Shown here: piece after piece, positions 36,164-45,569 of the stretch | Layout: each line of letters starts with the position of its first letter | Numbering within the stretch: position 1 is the first letter of the stretch | Assembly: GCF_009856605.1 (NCBI RefSeq) | Contig: NZ_CP047242.1 | Span: forward strand, 4,904,001 to 4,968,000 | DNA from: Trichormus variabilis 0441 | GTDB taxonomy: Bacteria > Cyanobacteriota > Cyanobacteriia > Cyanobacteriales > Nostocaceae | Length of the DNA: 64,000 nt | Direction of reading: 5' to 3' | Program-made: the position numbers and the translations under genes | The notes under the pieces: generated by a model | Database searches by the model: none | What the model was told of the DNA's origin: nothing | Seen by the model: the letters and a program-made list of their open reading frames with translations, nothing else

Positions 36164-36942
36164 ACCGCACAGACAATGAGGGGCAAAAGAGTTTGGGTAA
36201 GGTCTATTTAGTAGGTGCGGGGCCAGGCGATCCAGGACTGATGACGGTGAAAGGCAAAGGTATATTAGAATGTGCCGATGTGGTCATATATGATGCTTTA
36301 GTCAGTCCAGCAATTTTGGCAATGATTAATCCCCAAGCAGAGCAAATTAACGCTGGTAAGCGCATGGGGAGACATTCCCTATTGCAGGACGAAACAACTC
36401 AACTACTAATTGAACAAGCCCAAAATCATGCTGTTGTTGTGCGCTTAAAAGGTGGCGACCCCTTTATTTTCGGTCGTGGTGGGGAAGAGATGGCTGATTT
36501 GATTGCGGCTGGGGTTCCGGTGGAGGTTGTACCAGGTATTACATCGGGAATTGCAGCGCCAGCCTATGCGGGGATTCCCTTAACTCATCGCTTGTATAGT
36601 TCATCTGTGACTTTTGTAACTGGACATGAGTCGGCGGGTAAGTATAGACCGAAAGTCAATTGGCAAGCGATCGCCCAAGGTTCGGAAACGATTGTCATTT
36701 ATATGGGTATCCACAATCTACCTTACATTGTGGAACAGTTGAAGACGGCTGGGTTGAGTTTAGCAACACCAATTGCTTTAGTACGTTGGGGTACACGTCC
36801 CGAACAAGAAGAATTAATTGGTGAGTTAGGGACAATTATAGAACTAGTGGAGAAAACCGGATTTGAAGCGCCAGCGATCGCAGTCATTGGCTCTGTTGTC
36901 AATATGCACAGTATTTTATCTGTAGCAGGTCGTGTTCATTGA
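36160..36942 (+). CDS. cobA: Uroporphyrinogen-III C-methyltransferase
   Basis: The 260-residue S-adenosylmethionine-dependent enzyme methylates uroporphyrinogen III at C2 and C7 to give precorrin-2, the entry to siroheme and cobalamin. Signature motifs are VYLVGAGPGDPGLMTVKG near residue 15, VVRLKGGDPFIFGRGGEE near 88, and VVPGITSGIAAPAYAGIPLTHR near 122. It is the monofunctional form, without a fused CysG dehydrogenase/chelatase domain. The gene overlaps the upstream chelatase gene by four bases. Confidence 0.96.
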   Translation: MNRTDNEGQKSLGKVYLVGAGPGDPGLMTVKGKGILECADVVIYDALVSPAILAMINPQAEQINAGKRMGRHSLLQDETTQLLIEQAQNHAVVVRLKGGDPFIFGRGGEEMADLIAAGVPVEVVPGITSGIAAPAYAGIPLTHRLYSSSVTFVTGHESAGKYRPKVNWQAIAQGSETIVIYMGIHNLPYIVEQLKTAGLSLATPIALVRWGTRPEQEELIGELGTIIELVEKTGFEAPAIAVIGSVVNMHSILSVAGRVH

Positions 36943-36962
36943 TTTGTCAATGTGTCTACATC

Positions 36963-37089
36963 TAATACCGTTTCTTGATGTAGCTTGCCTGGCGTAGCCA
37001 TAGATGCACTTTATTCTGTACTGTAGAGACGTTGCATACAACATCTCTACATCATTTATTTGGTGCAACTTCATAGAGAATTGGTATAA
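36963..37089. repeat. MITE-like element B, copy 1
   Basis: About 127 bases between AATACCGTTTC and GAATTGGTAT, with an internal GTAGAGACGTTGCATACAAC hairpin-like core. It is nearly identical, in inverted orientation, to 63541-63668; half of it matches 53288-53356. There is no coding capacity. Confidence 0.75.
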
Positions 37090-37113
37090 GCAGGTAATTG
37101 CTAATAGTTGATA

Positions 37114-38259
37114 TTAGGTAATGTGTTTAAAAATTACTTTTAGCAAATCACCTTGATTAAAAGGTTTAGTTAAGTGACCTGATGCTCTGACTATCTTGGC
37201 TCTCGCTCTATTGACTAGTCCAGCTTTTGCTGTCACCATAATTACAGGGGTGTTTTTGAAATATGAATGTTTACGTAATAAAGAACATAACTCATAGCCG
37301 TCCAAATCAGGCATATCAACGTTGATTAAAATGATATCTGGCTTTGTACAGAGAATTTCCATTAATGCTTTTAGAGAATCTGTAACGCCAATTACTGCAA
37401 ATATTTGATCATCTAAAAAGTTTTTAATCTTATTTAGCACAGTTGGATCATCATCAATACAAAAGATTGTATATATCTTCTTATCAGCCGATGTGGGAGA
37501 TATCTGTGAATATCCGTGATTAATAGTATTAGATTGAGATACATATCGCTTTGAATATTCTATAGATTTATTAGTATTTATTTGCGGTAAGCTTGGCTCA
37601 GGCTTAGGCTTAGGCTGAGTGTGCGGAGGCGGTGTAAATTTGGTGCTACGTTTGCTGTTAACTGGTATTTGGTTACTTTCTGTAGATGAAGATATCTCTT
37701 GACTAGATGCTTCTCTGCGGAATGCTTCAGGAACACGCCCACGCTGTTGACACTGTTCGACTAATAACCGAACATTCAGATAGCAGAATTTAGGTAAATC
37801 ATCTAAAAAACTTTCAGGAATAAATTCATAACTTCCTTCTTCCAGCATGAGAAATGATTCTACTACTTCTAATGCTAATTGTTCTATCAGGACGGCTGCT
37901 TGTGACGAACTAATATATTTCTGATTGACTAACCAACAAATAGCTAAATAATCAGGATTGGGTATAGCTTGATTTTCAATTCCTGTTTCAAATATTGCTC
38001 TTAACTGCTCGTTAATTTCTTTAGGTAGGGTGGCAATTTGTGGACTTAAGTTTCCTAAATGTCTATAAAGAGGTTCAAACATCCTCTCTGAATAGCAGGC
38101 ATAAATGAGCTTACCTTCTTCTACGTATATAGACCAGGTACCTGAAGTACTAAATACTTGTAAACAACCAGTGATTGTCTTCCCAGTTATTTTTTTTAAT
38201 AAAGATAGGGGTTGTATTTTCTGAAAAAATCTGTATCTAGTAATCGGAAGTGTTTTCAT
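37114..38259 (-). CDS. PatA-like response regulator (PATAN plus receiver domain)
   Basis: The 381-residue protein has an N-terminal PATAN/DUF4388-like region (GCLQVFSTSGTWSIYVEEGKL near residue 31), a variable serine/proline-rich linker (about 185-255), and a C-terminal receiver domain. The acidic pair is in CIDDDP near 268, the phospho-acceptor aspartate is D315 in NVDMPDLDGYE, and the conserved lysine is in LTKPF. There is no DNA-binding domain. PatA controls heterocyst pattern in Anabaena, while related proteins regulate motility; which process this one serves is unknown. No cognate kinase is adjacent. Confidence 0.92.
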   Translation of the reverse strand: MKTLPITRYRFFQKIQPLSLLKKITGKTITGCLQVFSTSGTWSIYVEEGKLIYACYSERMFEPLYRHLGNLSPQIATLPKEINEQLRAIFETGIENQAIPNPDYLAICWLVNQKYISSSQAAVLIEQLALEVVESFLMLEEGSYEFIPESFLDDLPKFCYLNVRLLVEQCQQRGRVPEAFRREASSQEISSSTESNQIPVNSKRSTKFTPPPHTQPKPKPEPSLPQINTNKSIEYSKRYVSQSNTINHGYSQISPTSADKKIYTIFCIDDDPTVLNKIKNFLDDQIFAVIGVTDSLKALMEILCTKPDIILINVDMPDLDGYELCSLLRKHSYFKNTPVIMVTAKAGLVNRARAKIVRASGHLTKPFNQGDLLKVIFKHIT

Positions 38260-39086
38260 GGCGATCGCTCTGTTATTAAATCAAGATTTAAAATAAAAAT
38301 TAGTGAAAAGGCTTTTACTGTAGGCAAATATATTTCTGAGGATCTGTTTAGCTAAATTCGGCAATTTACAGTTAAGTCAACACAGTCAGTCTTTATTTTT
38401 TATTTTCATGGCAATATTTCCACTAAGCAGTTGCCCTAAAGATGTGCAACTCCCCTGAGTGGAATAGTTTCATGATGTCAAACAGAAAAATTGCTCAACC
38501 GATTACTAGAAAACATTCTTTCAAAAATCAGGTTGCTTTTCTGTATCTTTCATTAACTTGGCTAATCTAACAGTACCTTAAGTACTACACGTATAGTTAT
38601 TGGCTCAAACCCATCAGTAGCAAAAGTATTATCTGTGTTTTTACTGTATAACGTAAAATTAAGGTATGTCAGACTTAAATACGGTTACATCACAAAATAC
38701 TAGTTTTTTTGCTTACTACGTAAGTATTGCTTTAGTAGTTACCCAAGTTTGAGATTTTAGAGATGTTGTTTGCCAGATTTTCTACGGCCATCACTTGCAA
38801 AATGTCAATAGCATATTTTCATTATAAAAATCCTATTTTTCCCAACGGTAGATACGCAAGTAATGGCTCACTAAAAGCTAGGTTACTCCAATTTATCTAG
38901 GCAAATAAAAATAATATATAAACTTTATGACTAATGCTTAAAGGAAATGTGAATGACGGTAAGATCAGAATGGTGTTTAAACACGTATTGACTCATTAGT
39001 TATCCTGAGGGTTAAAAACCGTATAGTAGAAACCAAATTTTTATAATTATTTAACATTGAATTGATTCATTTGTCCCCAATCCTGA
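38260..39086. other. Long intergenic region between divergent regulator and pseudouridine synthase genes
   Basis: This 827-base AT-rich region separates the PatA-like gene (minus) from the rluD-like gene (plus). One 28-codon frame at 38666-38752 is listed separately. Other small frames lack ribosome-binding sites. A hairpin-like TTACTACGTAAGTA segment occurs near 38713. No tRNA or known RNA family is recognised. It may hold a regulatory RNA or long promoters. Confidence 0.35.
38666..38752 (+). CDS. Possible 28-residue membrane peptide
   Basis: ATG 38666 is preceded by AAGG and opens a 28-codon frame ending at TGA 38750-38752. The N-terminal half is polar (MSDLNTVTSQNTS), and the rest is a continuous hydrophobic stretch (FFAYYVSIALVVTQV), like the single-helix subunits found in thylakoid complexes. 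I do not recognise it as a known small subunit. The frame is short enough to arise by chance in AT-rich DNA, so support is weak. Confidence 0.22.
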   Translation: MSDLNTVTSQNTSFFAYYVSIALVVTQV

Positions 39087-40025
39087 ATGTTGAACGAATT
39101 TTACCTAGAAGTTGAAGAAAACAGCGCACGCATCGACCGTTACCTCGCAGAAGAATTACCAGATTTATCCCGTTCTCGGATTCAGCAGTTAATTGAACAG
39201 GGGAAAGTCCAAGTTAATGGCAAAGTTTGCACATCTAAAAAGATTAACCTGAAAGTAGGCGATCGCATCACTTTAGAGGTTCCCGAAGCGCAACCTCTAG
39301 AACTACAAGCAGAAGATATCCCCTTAGATATTCTCTACGAAGATGACCAGTTACTCATTCTTAACAAGCCGGCTGGTTTAGTCGTCCACCCTGCACCAGG
39401 ACATTCTCATGGCACATTGGTAAATGCTTTGTTGGCACATTGTCCTCATCTTCCTGGTATTGGTGGTGTGCAGAGGCCGGGAATCGTCCATCGTTTAGAT
39501 AAAGATACAACAGGGGCAATTGCGATCGCTAAAACCGACATCGCGTATAAACACATCCAAGCACAACTCCAAACCAAAACCGCACGACGAGAATATTTAG
39601 GTGTAGTTTACGGTGCGCCAAAAACTTCAAGTGGCAAAGTAGATTTACCCATCGGTCGCCATCCCCAAGACCGCAAGAAAATGGCTATTGTCCCTGTAGA
39701 AGAAGGGGGAAGGTCAGCCATCACCCATTGGCAAATACAGGAACGCTTGGGAAACTTCACCCTAATTCATTTCCAACTCGAAACCGGACGCACTCACCAA
39801 ATTCGAGTTCACAGCGCCAAAATAGGTCATCCTATCGTCGGCGACCCCGTTTATGGTTCCGGTCGTTCTGTTGGTGTAAATTTACCTGGTCAAGCACTCC
39901 ACGCTTGGAGATTGAGATTGCAACATCCAATTACAGGAGATTGGGTTGAAGTTACGGCAACGCCTCCACAAAGTTTTACAACGCTCCTAGAAATTCTTAG
40001 ACGCAGAGCAGCTATCTCTTCTTAA
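39087..40025 (+). CDS. RluA/RluD-family pseudouridine synthase
   Basis: The 312-residue enzyme has an N-terminal S4 RNA-binding domain (RIDRYLAEELPDLSRSRIQQ, residues 16-35) and a RluA-type catalytic domain with the motif HRLDKDTTG, where D138 is the catalytic aspartate. It also has RTHQIRVHSAKIGHPIVGDP near residue 232. This architecture is that of RluD/YlyB-type synthases, which convert uridines to pseudouridine in 23S rRNA, and possibly other RNAs. The exact sites are not predictable. It is monocistronic, with a weak hairpin about 290 bases downstream. Confidence 0.95.
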   Translation: MLNEFYLEVEENSARIDRYLAEELPDLSRSRIQQLIEQGKVQVNGKVCTSKKINLKVGDRITLEVPEAQPLELQAEDIPLDILYEDDQLLILNKPAGLVVHPAPGHSHGTLVNALLAHCPHLPGIGGVQRPGIVHRLDKDTTGAIAIAKTDIAYKHIQAQLQTKTARREYLGVVYGAPKTSSGKVDLPIGRHPQDRKKMAIVPVEEGGRSAITHWQIQERLGNFTLIHFQLETGRTHQIRVHSAKIGHPIVGDPVYGSGRSVGVNLPGQALHAWRLRLQHPITGDWVEVTATPPQSFTTLLEILRRRAAISS

Positions 40026-40765
40026 CAGACGCGATTAACCACGTCTATAAAGAATGATGCGCGTTTGCAAAGCGTCCCGGAGGGAAGCGCAATAAAAAAA
40101 TTTTCGATGTTTTGTTACTCAAATTCACAAAACATTACATATAGGTTTTTCTTGATAAATCAAATAATTGCTCCTAATAATGCGCGAATTGCTTATAGAC
40201 AGCAGTTAACAGGCTATTAATAATTATGATGAATATTAGTCTTGAAAACTATTATCATTTTTAGCTACAAAATAAAAACCAAAGATTGTTATTTAAAACA
40301 CAGACTTTTTTTGACAAAAAGCCTGCTTTAGCTTTTTTTATCAATTTCTACTGTCAGCATAAAAGCATATATAAGCTTGATTTGCTACCACGATATAAAT
40401 TGTACTTGAGGATTTATTAAGTAAAGTAAACAATATTATTTAATTGTTAAACAGGTTTTCATATAAAAGCATTACAAGCTTTATAAAATAAAAATTTTTG
40501 GATAAGTCTGTATGGATTAACACTATCTTACAAAACTTAACAATAAATTTACTCAAGCCATATATAAAATACGAACTAAGGTTTTAAAAGCAATTAAAAA
40601 CAAAAAACAAATTGCTGTTTTTTCTAATAAGAAATAGTACATATTTGCAGTTCCCCAAAGTAATTAATGGGGGTGGATGCTGCTGAAAAATTTGTTTTCT
40701 AAATAGCAATAATAATTGCTGTCAACCTTATAACAAGCTGCAATGAACTTTAGGAGGAAAGAAAG
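40026..40765 (+). promoter_or_regulatory. pec operon upstream region
   Basis: A 740-base, very AT-rich leader lies before pecB. It contains the repeat fragment CAGACGCGATTAACCACGTC near 40027 and a weak stem at 40316-40339. A strong ribosome-binding sequence, AGGAGG, sits at 40752-40757, nine bases before ATG. Such a long leader before an abundant antenna operon suggests regulated transcription or RNA processing; I cannot locate the promoter. No gene is seen. Confidence 0.5.
40316..40339 (+). terminator. Weak terminator-like stem
   Basis: AAAAAGC pairs with GCTTTTTTT around CTGCTTTA. The stem is A/T-rich but ends in a T run, and could terminate read-through from the rluD-like gene before the pec promoter. 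Confidence 0.4.
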
Positions 40766-41284
40766 ATGCTTGATGCTTTTTCCAAAGTAGTTGAACAGGC
40801 AGATAGAAAAGGTAATTATCTCAGTGTAGATGAAATCAACGCATTATCGGCATTAGTTACTGATAGTAATAAGCGGTTAGATATAGTTAACAGACTAACA
40901 AGTAATGCTTCCTCCATTGTGGCTAATGCTTATCGTGCTTTAGTTGCTGAGCGTCCACAAATATTTAATGCTGGTGGTGCTTGTTTCCACAACCGTAACC
41001 AAGCTGCTTGTATCCGTGATTTAGGATTTATTCTGCGTTACGTCACCTATTCTGTATTAGCAGGTGATGCTAGTGTCATGGACGATCGCTGCTTAAATGG
41101 TCTGCGGGAAACATATCAAGCTTTGGGTACTCCTGGCGATGCAGTAGCATCTGGAATCCAAAAAATGAAAGATGCTGCAATTGCAATTGCCAATGACTCT
41201 AAAGGCATTACTAAAGGGGATTGTAGTCAGTTAATTGCTGAATTAGCTAGCTATTTTGATCGCGCTGCTTCTGCGGTTGTTTAA
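40766..41284 (+). CDS. pecB: Phycoerythrocyanin beta subunit
   Basis: The 172-residue biliprotein has phycocyanobilin-binding cysteines at C82 (QAACIRD) and C153 (KGDCSQ), counting Met as 1, corresponding to beta-84 and beta-155. The globin-like helices typical of phycobiliproteins are clear ([29 protein letters not shown]). It is close to, but distinct from, CpcB of the next operon. It pairs with PecA to form phycoerythrocyanin hexamers at the rod tips, which absorb green-yellow light. AGGAGG precedes the ATG. First gene of pecBACEF. Confidence 0.98.
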   Translation: MLDAFSKVVEQADRKGNYLSVDEINALSALVTDSNKRLDIVNRLTSNASSIVANAYRALVAERPQIFNAGGACFHNRNQAACIRDLGFILRYVTYSVLAGDASVMDDRCLNGLRETYQALGTPGDAVASGIQKMKDAAIAIANDSKGITKGDCSQLIAELASYFDRAASAVV

Positions 41285-41358
41285 TTAGATTTTTTTCCAA
41301 AACTTTTTTCAAACTGACTGTTAGTAATTAATCACAGATCAAGGAGATTAGGAGAAGT

Positions 41359-41847
41359 ATGAAAACACCTTTGACCGAAGCGATTTCTGCTGCTGATGTT
41401 CGTGGTTCTTACCTCAGCAACACGGAAATGCAAGCAGTTTTTGGTCGTTTTAACCGCGCTCGTGCTGGTTTAGCAGCTGCTCAAGCATTCTCTAATAATG
41501 GCAAAAAATGGGCAGAAGCAGCAGCAAATCATGTTTATCAAAAATTCCCTTACACCACTCAAATGAGTGGACCCCAATACGCTTCTACTCCAGAAGGTAA
41601 ATCCAAATGTGTTCGTGATATTGACCACTATCTTCGTACTATCAGCTATTGCTGCGTAGTTGGTGGTACTGGTCCCTTAGATGAATATGTAGTATCTGGT
41701 TTAAGCGAACTCAACAGCGCCCTTGGTTTATCTCCTAGCTGGTATGTAGCTGCACTAGAATTTGTCCGCGACAATCACGGTTTAAATGGTGATGTTGCAG
41801 GTGAAGCTAACATCTATTTGAACTATGCAATTAACGCATTAAGTTAA
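41359..41847 (+). CDS. pecA: Phycoerythrocyanin alpha subunit
   Basis: The 162-residue subunit binds the violobilin chromophore at C84 ([13 protein letters not shown]). PecE/PecF attach phycocyanobilin there and isomerise it to phycoviolobilin. Two further adjacent cysteines, C98 and C99 ([10 protein letters not shown]), are a PecA hallmark. In the literature they make its reversible photochemistry redox-dependent. AGGAGA-type signals lie upstream of ATG. A 12-base-arm inverted repeat follows the stop before pecC, so pecBA messages are probably favoured over downstream genes. Confidence 0.98.
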   Translation: MKTPLTEAISAADVRGSYLSNTEMQAVFGRFNRARAGLAAAQAFSNNGKKWAEAAANHVYQKFPYTTQMSGPQYASTPEGKSKCVRDIDHYLRTISYCCVVGGTGPLDEYVVSGLSELNSALGLSPSWYVAALEFVRDNHGLNGDVAGEANIYLNYAINALS

Positions 41848-41859
41848 GACAAAGCTTGT

Positions 41860-41952
41860 GGGTCTTGGGAAATAAGTAATCGCTCAGTTTATGTGAGTTA
41901 CTTTGTAACTGCGGTGAACATAATTGCAGCATTTTTCTAATTCCCAAGACCC
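41860..41952 (+). promoter_or_regulatory. Inverted repeat between pecA and pecC
   Basis: GGGTCTTGGGAA (41860-41871) and TTCCCAAGACCC (41941-41952) are perfect 12-base arms enclosing 69 bases with a further stem (AGTAA..CTCA/TGAG..TTACT). Position and strength suggest a transcript-end or stabilising hairpin that reduces linker expression relative to pecBA. Confidence 0.8.
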
Positions 41953-41994
41953 AAATTTATAATCAAAAAAATTGAGAAAGGAGCGTTTGTCAAA

Positions 41995-42831
41995 ATGAGT
42001 AGTTCAGTCGCAGAAAGGCTAGCAATTAGAGATGCCATCGGCAATAAAGTTGAACTGCGCCAAAATTGGAGCGAAGATGATTTACAACAAGTATTCCGGG
42101 CTGCTTATGAACAAATTTTTGGACGGCAAGGAATATATGCTAGCCAAAAATTTACGAGTGCGGAAGCTTTGTTAAGAAATGGCAAAATCAGTGTGCGGCA
42201 ATTTGTGGAGGTTTTAGCCAAATCTGAGTTTTACAAAGAATGCTTTTTTTATAAAAACTCTCAAGTGCGTTTGATCGAATTAAACTATAAGCATTTACTA
42301 GGACGCGCACCGTACGATCAATCAGAGATTGCTGATCATGTAGACATTTATGCTGCTCGTGGCTACGATGCTGACATTGATGCTTACATTTACAGTCCAG
42401 AATACGAAAATGCTTTTGGTAATTCTATTGTTCCTTATTACCGTGGATTCCAATCAATTCCTGGGATGAAAACAGTAGGATTTAATCGCATATGTGAGCT
42501 TTATCGCGGTCGGGGTAATAGCGATAATGCACAAATGGGAAAGAAAAATTCTCGTTTACGAACAAAAGTTTCTTTGAATTTGCCTAATGGAATTTTGCCA
42601 CCAACCTCCGCCGGGACAAACTTTGTTTCCGCAGCACCGACGTTAATCAGTTCGGCGACAAAGGGTGATAATCGGATGTTTGTGATTGAAGCGATCGCCG
42701 GTGGATTGAATACAAATGTAGCAATCCGTCGCAGCCGACAGGTTTACACCGTTTCCTATGAAAGACTTTCTGCTACTTACCAAGAAATTCATAAGCGTGG
42801 TGGAAAGATAGTCAAGATTTCCCAAGTGTAG
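41995..42831 (+). CDS. pecC: Phycoerythrocyanin-associated rod linker
   Basis: The 278-residue linker has an N-terminal PBS linker domain ([28 protein letters not shown], about 35-62; [21 protein letters not shown], about 90-110; VPYYRGFQ near 151). Its C-terminal CpcD-like domain (about 225-275) ends [18 protein letters not shown]. It joins the phycoerythrocyanin hexamer to the rod and tunes energy transfer toward phycocyanin. Homology to CpcC of the next operon is clear across the whole length. A GAAAGGAG-type site precedes ATG, and a perfect hairpin follows the stop. Confidence 0.97.
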   Translation: MSSSVAERLAIRDAIGNKVELRQNWSEDDLQQVFRAAYEQIFGRQGIYASQKFTSAEALLRNGKISVRQFVEVLAKSEFYKECFFYKNSQVRLIELNYKHLLGRAPYDQSEIADHVDIYAARGYDADIDAYIYSPEYENAFGNSIVPYYRGFQSIPGMKTVGFNRICELYRGRGNSDNAQMGKKNSRLRTKVSLNLPNGILPPTSAGTNFVSAAPTLISSATKGDNRMFVIEAIAGGLNTNVAIRRSRQVYTVSYERLSATYQEIHKRGGKIVKISQV

Positions 42832-42842
42832 AAATGGTTGCT

Positions 42843-42872
42843 AGATACCCGACTCCTTCAAGTCGGGTATCT
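42843..42872 (+). promoter_or_regulatory. Perfect hairpin between pecC and pecE
   Basis: AGATACCCGACT and AGTCGGGTATCT form a perfect 12-pair stem with loop CCTTCA, 11 bases after the pecC stop. There is no T run on the plus strand, so it is better read as an attenuator or mRNA 3'-end stabiliser than a full terminator. Confidence 0.85.
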
Positions 42873-42903
42873 GAGTAAATTTTAAATTTCGGAGCGAAGT
42901 GAT

Positions 42904-43665
42904 GTGACATCTGAACCAATTCTTTCTCCAGAAACAGCGATCGCTGCTTTATCTGATGAGGATAACCAAATTCGTTATTATGCTGCTTGGTGGTTGGGTA
43001 AACATAACGTACAGGCTGGTTGTACAGCGCTATGTGCAGCCTTATTTGATGAACGCTATCGCATCCCACTAGGAGGGTATCCTCTGCGTCGTCAGGCTGC
43101 ACGGGCCTTAGGAATGTTGAAAAATCCCCAAGCTGTACCAGCGTTAATTGCAGCATTAAAATGTGATGAAGATTTACGTCTCAGGGAAGCAGTAATTTGC
43201 TCTTTAGCGGCGATCGGTGACAAACGAGCTGTGATTCCTTTGCTCAATCTTTTGCAATCAACTCAAGCACAACCTTATGAAGCTTTAATCGAAGCTTTAG
43301 CTACTCTACAAGTTTGGTCAGCCCGTCCACAAATTGAACCTTTTCTGAAGCATTATTCTGAGCGTGTGCAATGTGCAGCTGCTCGATATTTGTACCTGCT
43401 AACCCAAGAATCTGAATACATTGAACGTATTGTCAAAAATCTCAATCACGACAATATGTATTTACGTTGGGCGGCGGTATTTGACTTGGGTGCAGTTGCT
43501 CATCAACAGGCAGTACAGGCAATCTTAGCGGCTCAGGTTCCTAATAGCTTAAAGCTCTTAAATTTAAAGCGTATTCTTGAAGCTATGTTGAACAACAATA
43601 GTGTTAATCAGGAAAAAGCATCTGTATTATTTGGAGCAATTGATGATTTATTAATTCAACTTTAA
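42904..43665 (+). CDS. pecE: Phycoviolobilin lyase-isomerase subunit PecE
   Basis: The 253-residue HEAT-repeat (E/F-type) protein starts at GTG 42904 with GGAG upstream. It opens PILSPETAIAALSDEDNQIRYYAAWWLGKH and contains repeated YPLRRQAARALGMLKNPQAVPAL-type helices. With PecF it forms the heterodimer that attaches phycocyanobilin to PecA C84 while isomerising it to phycoviolobilin. It closely resembles CpcE of the next operon, indicating a common origin. Position after a hairpin fits low enzyme expression compared with pecBA. Confidence 0.97.
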   Translation: MTSEPILSPETAIAALSDEDNQIRYYAAWWLGKHNVQAGCTALCAALFDERYRIPLGGYPLRRQAARALGMLKNPQAVPALIAALKCDEDLRLREAVICSLAAIGDKRAVIPLLNLLQSTQAQPYEALIEALATLQVWSARPQIEPFLKHYSERVQCAAARYLYLLTQESEYIERIVKNLNHDNMYLRWAAVFDLGAVAHQQAVQAILAAQVPNSLKLLNLKRILEAMLNNNSVNQEKASVLFGAIDDLLIQL

Positions 43666-43757
43666 AACTAATAACTGAATATTAAGGATTGGGGATTGGT
43701 CTGTTCTTACATCTCCAGTCCATTTTGTGCTGCATTGTTTTATCCACAAAGAAATTT

Positions 43758-44399
43758 ATGAATCAAGCCTCATTTAGCGTACAAATCAATAGCAATGGAA
43801 CCCCGGAAGAAGCGATGCCTACGGTAAGCTACGCTAATCCTACCATTCACTCTACGGCTGCCGATGCAACACGAGATGCCGCCGCTATTACCACCTTAAT
43901 CGCAGCATTTCATCATCACCATCCTGCTGTTAGAAGTGCGGCTGTAGATGAATTAATCAAATTGGGAAGCATCACAGTGAATTTGTTAATTGCTGCTTAT
44001 GATGATTCTCAAGATCAAGGTTTTCAAGCCCAAATCATTCAAGTTTTAGCTCAAATTGGTGATGCAAAGGCGCTAAACTTATTAGCCGAGGTAGTGGGGA
44101 CAAGTGTAGCTAATCACTGTCAAGGTAATGTCCGCCGCATTGCTGCAAGAGGGTTAGGCAAAATCGCCAGCACCACCAGCAATCCAGAAATTATCAATAA
44201 TGCCCAAGAAAAGTTAATCTGGGCATTACTTACCCCCGAAGATTGGGGTCTACGTTATGCTGCTGCGGTCTCTTTACAAGAAATTGCCACGCCAAAAGCT
44301 AAAGCTGCTTTACAACAAGCGATCGCCCAAGAAACTGATCCCGTTGTTCGCACACGTATGGCGATCGCTTTGAGTGAGGAAGCAAGGGAGAGGAACTGA
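43758..44399 (+). CDS. pecF: Phycoviolobilin lyase-isomerase subunit PecF
   Basis: The 213-residue HEAT-type lyase subunit starts at ATG 43758 (MNQASF). An in-frame extension from 43689 would add 23 atypical hydrophobic residues and is rejected. The motif NHCQGN at residues 119-124 is the PecF isomerase motif reported for the Mastigocladus enzyme. With PecE it carries out the attachment and double-bond shift giving phycoviolobilin on PecA. Repeats VRRIAARGLGKIAS and LRYAAAVSLQEIA show the HEAT fold. Last gene of the pec cluster; a 559-base gap precedes cpcB. Confidence 0.97.
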   Translation: MNQASFSVQINSNGTPEEAMPTVSYANPTIHSTAADATRDAAAITTLIAAFHHHHPAVRSAAVDELIKLGSITVNLLIAAYDDSQDQGFQAQIIQVLAQIGDAKALNLLAEVVGTSVANHCQGNVRRIAARGLGKIASTTSNPEIINNAQEKLIWALLTPEDWGLRYAAAVSLQEIATPKAKAALQQAIAQETDPVVRTRMAIALSEEARERN

Positions 44400-44958
44400 G
44401 AGATTTCCCCAATCCTTAGATCCCTGAAAATGTTGCGAAAGATTAATTTTACGTTTATTCACAAAAACCATCCTGTGGAAAAAAATGGCGTAAAACAGCA
44501 ATAGATTGTTATCACTAGGTTTTTGCAACTCTTAAAAAATAATTAAGACACCAATATTTTGCCTAAAATCACTGATTTATGAAGTTGTGTTACGAAAGAA
44601 TAGCCTTTTTCTCAGTTCTAGCCCTTGTATGTAAAGCATTTGAGGGGGTTCTTATTCATGCAACTTATTTATTCACAATTTGTAACAAAATAAGGATCTA
44701 TAGCATTGTATAAACATAAGCTGGAGGGGTTAAACGACAGACAAAAGTTAAACGAGGCAATCGATTCACAAAGTTTGCCAGCTTCTCATAAAATCACCCC
44801 AGTTTCTCATTTTTCTCATTCATGGAAGTGGCAAGAAATTTTGAGACTACCTGAGAAGCAGTTTGATCCCTGGTCTGTTGACAACCGTTTCCAAGAAATA
44901 AAACATAGCCAGTTTTAATTCAGACATCTCTCAAACCAGAATTAGGAGATTAAAGTCC
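44400..44958 (+). promoter_or_regulatory. cpc operon upstream region with a possible leader ORF
   Basis: This 559-base region between pecF and cpcB should hold the strong cpc promoter. A 70-codon frame (TTG 44706 to 44918) ends 40 bases before cpcB; it is neither recognised nor clearly translated. GAGGGGGTTC occurs near 44642. The cpcB ribosome-binding site AGGAG is at 44944-44948. No conventional terminator for pec is obvious. Confidence 0.5.
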
Positions 44959-45480
44959 ATGACATTAGACGTATTTACCAAGGTGGTTTCTCAAGCTGAC
45001 TCCAGAGGCGAGTTCCTGAGCAACGAACAACTAGACGCATTGGCAAACGTTGTTAAAGAAGGCAACAAGCGCTTGGATGTTGTTAACCGCATCACCAGCA
45101 ACGCTTCTGCAATCGTTACCAACGCTGCTCGTGCCTTGTTTGAAGAACAACCCCAGTTGATTGCTCCTGGTGGTAACGCTTACACCAACCGTCGCATGGC
45201 TGCTTGTCTACGCGACATGGAAATCATCTTGCGTTACGTCACCTACGCTATCCTCGCTGGCGATGCTAGTGTTCTAGACGATCGCTGCTTGAACGGCTTG
45301 CGCGAAACATACCAAGCTTTGGGAACTCCTGGTTCTTCCGTAGCTGTTGGCGTTCAAAAAATGAAAGATGCTGCTGTTGGCATCGCTAACGACCCCAACG
45401 GTATCACCAAAGGTGATTGCAGCCAATTGATCTCTGAAGTTGCTAGCTACTTTGATCGCGCTGCTGCTGCTGTTGGTTAA
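44959..45480 (+). CDS. cpcB: C-phycocyanin beta subunit
   Basis: The 173-residue biliprotein carries phycocyanobilin on C83 (MAACLRD) and C154 (KGDCSQ), counting Met as 1. N73 in APGGNAYTN is the position that is N-methylated in beta subunits. Codon use is strongly optimised (AAC, CGC, GGT), unlike the AT-richer pec copies, as expected for one of the most abundant proteins. With CpcA it forms the rod hexamers of the phycobilisome. A good AGGAG site precedes the ATG. Confidence 0.99.
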
Positions 45481-45569
45481 TTTTAACTGACAAGTCCAGC
45501 ACCTACTGAAACCTAATTATTTTAGGTAACAGGTAAAAACTACGAAATTACTAAGGAGAATTTTACATC

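Noticed and set aside
43689..43757. Longer PecF start
   Set aside because: It would add a hydrophobic extension (GLFLHLQSILCCIVL) not typical of PecF; ATG 43758 gives the expected length and motif position.
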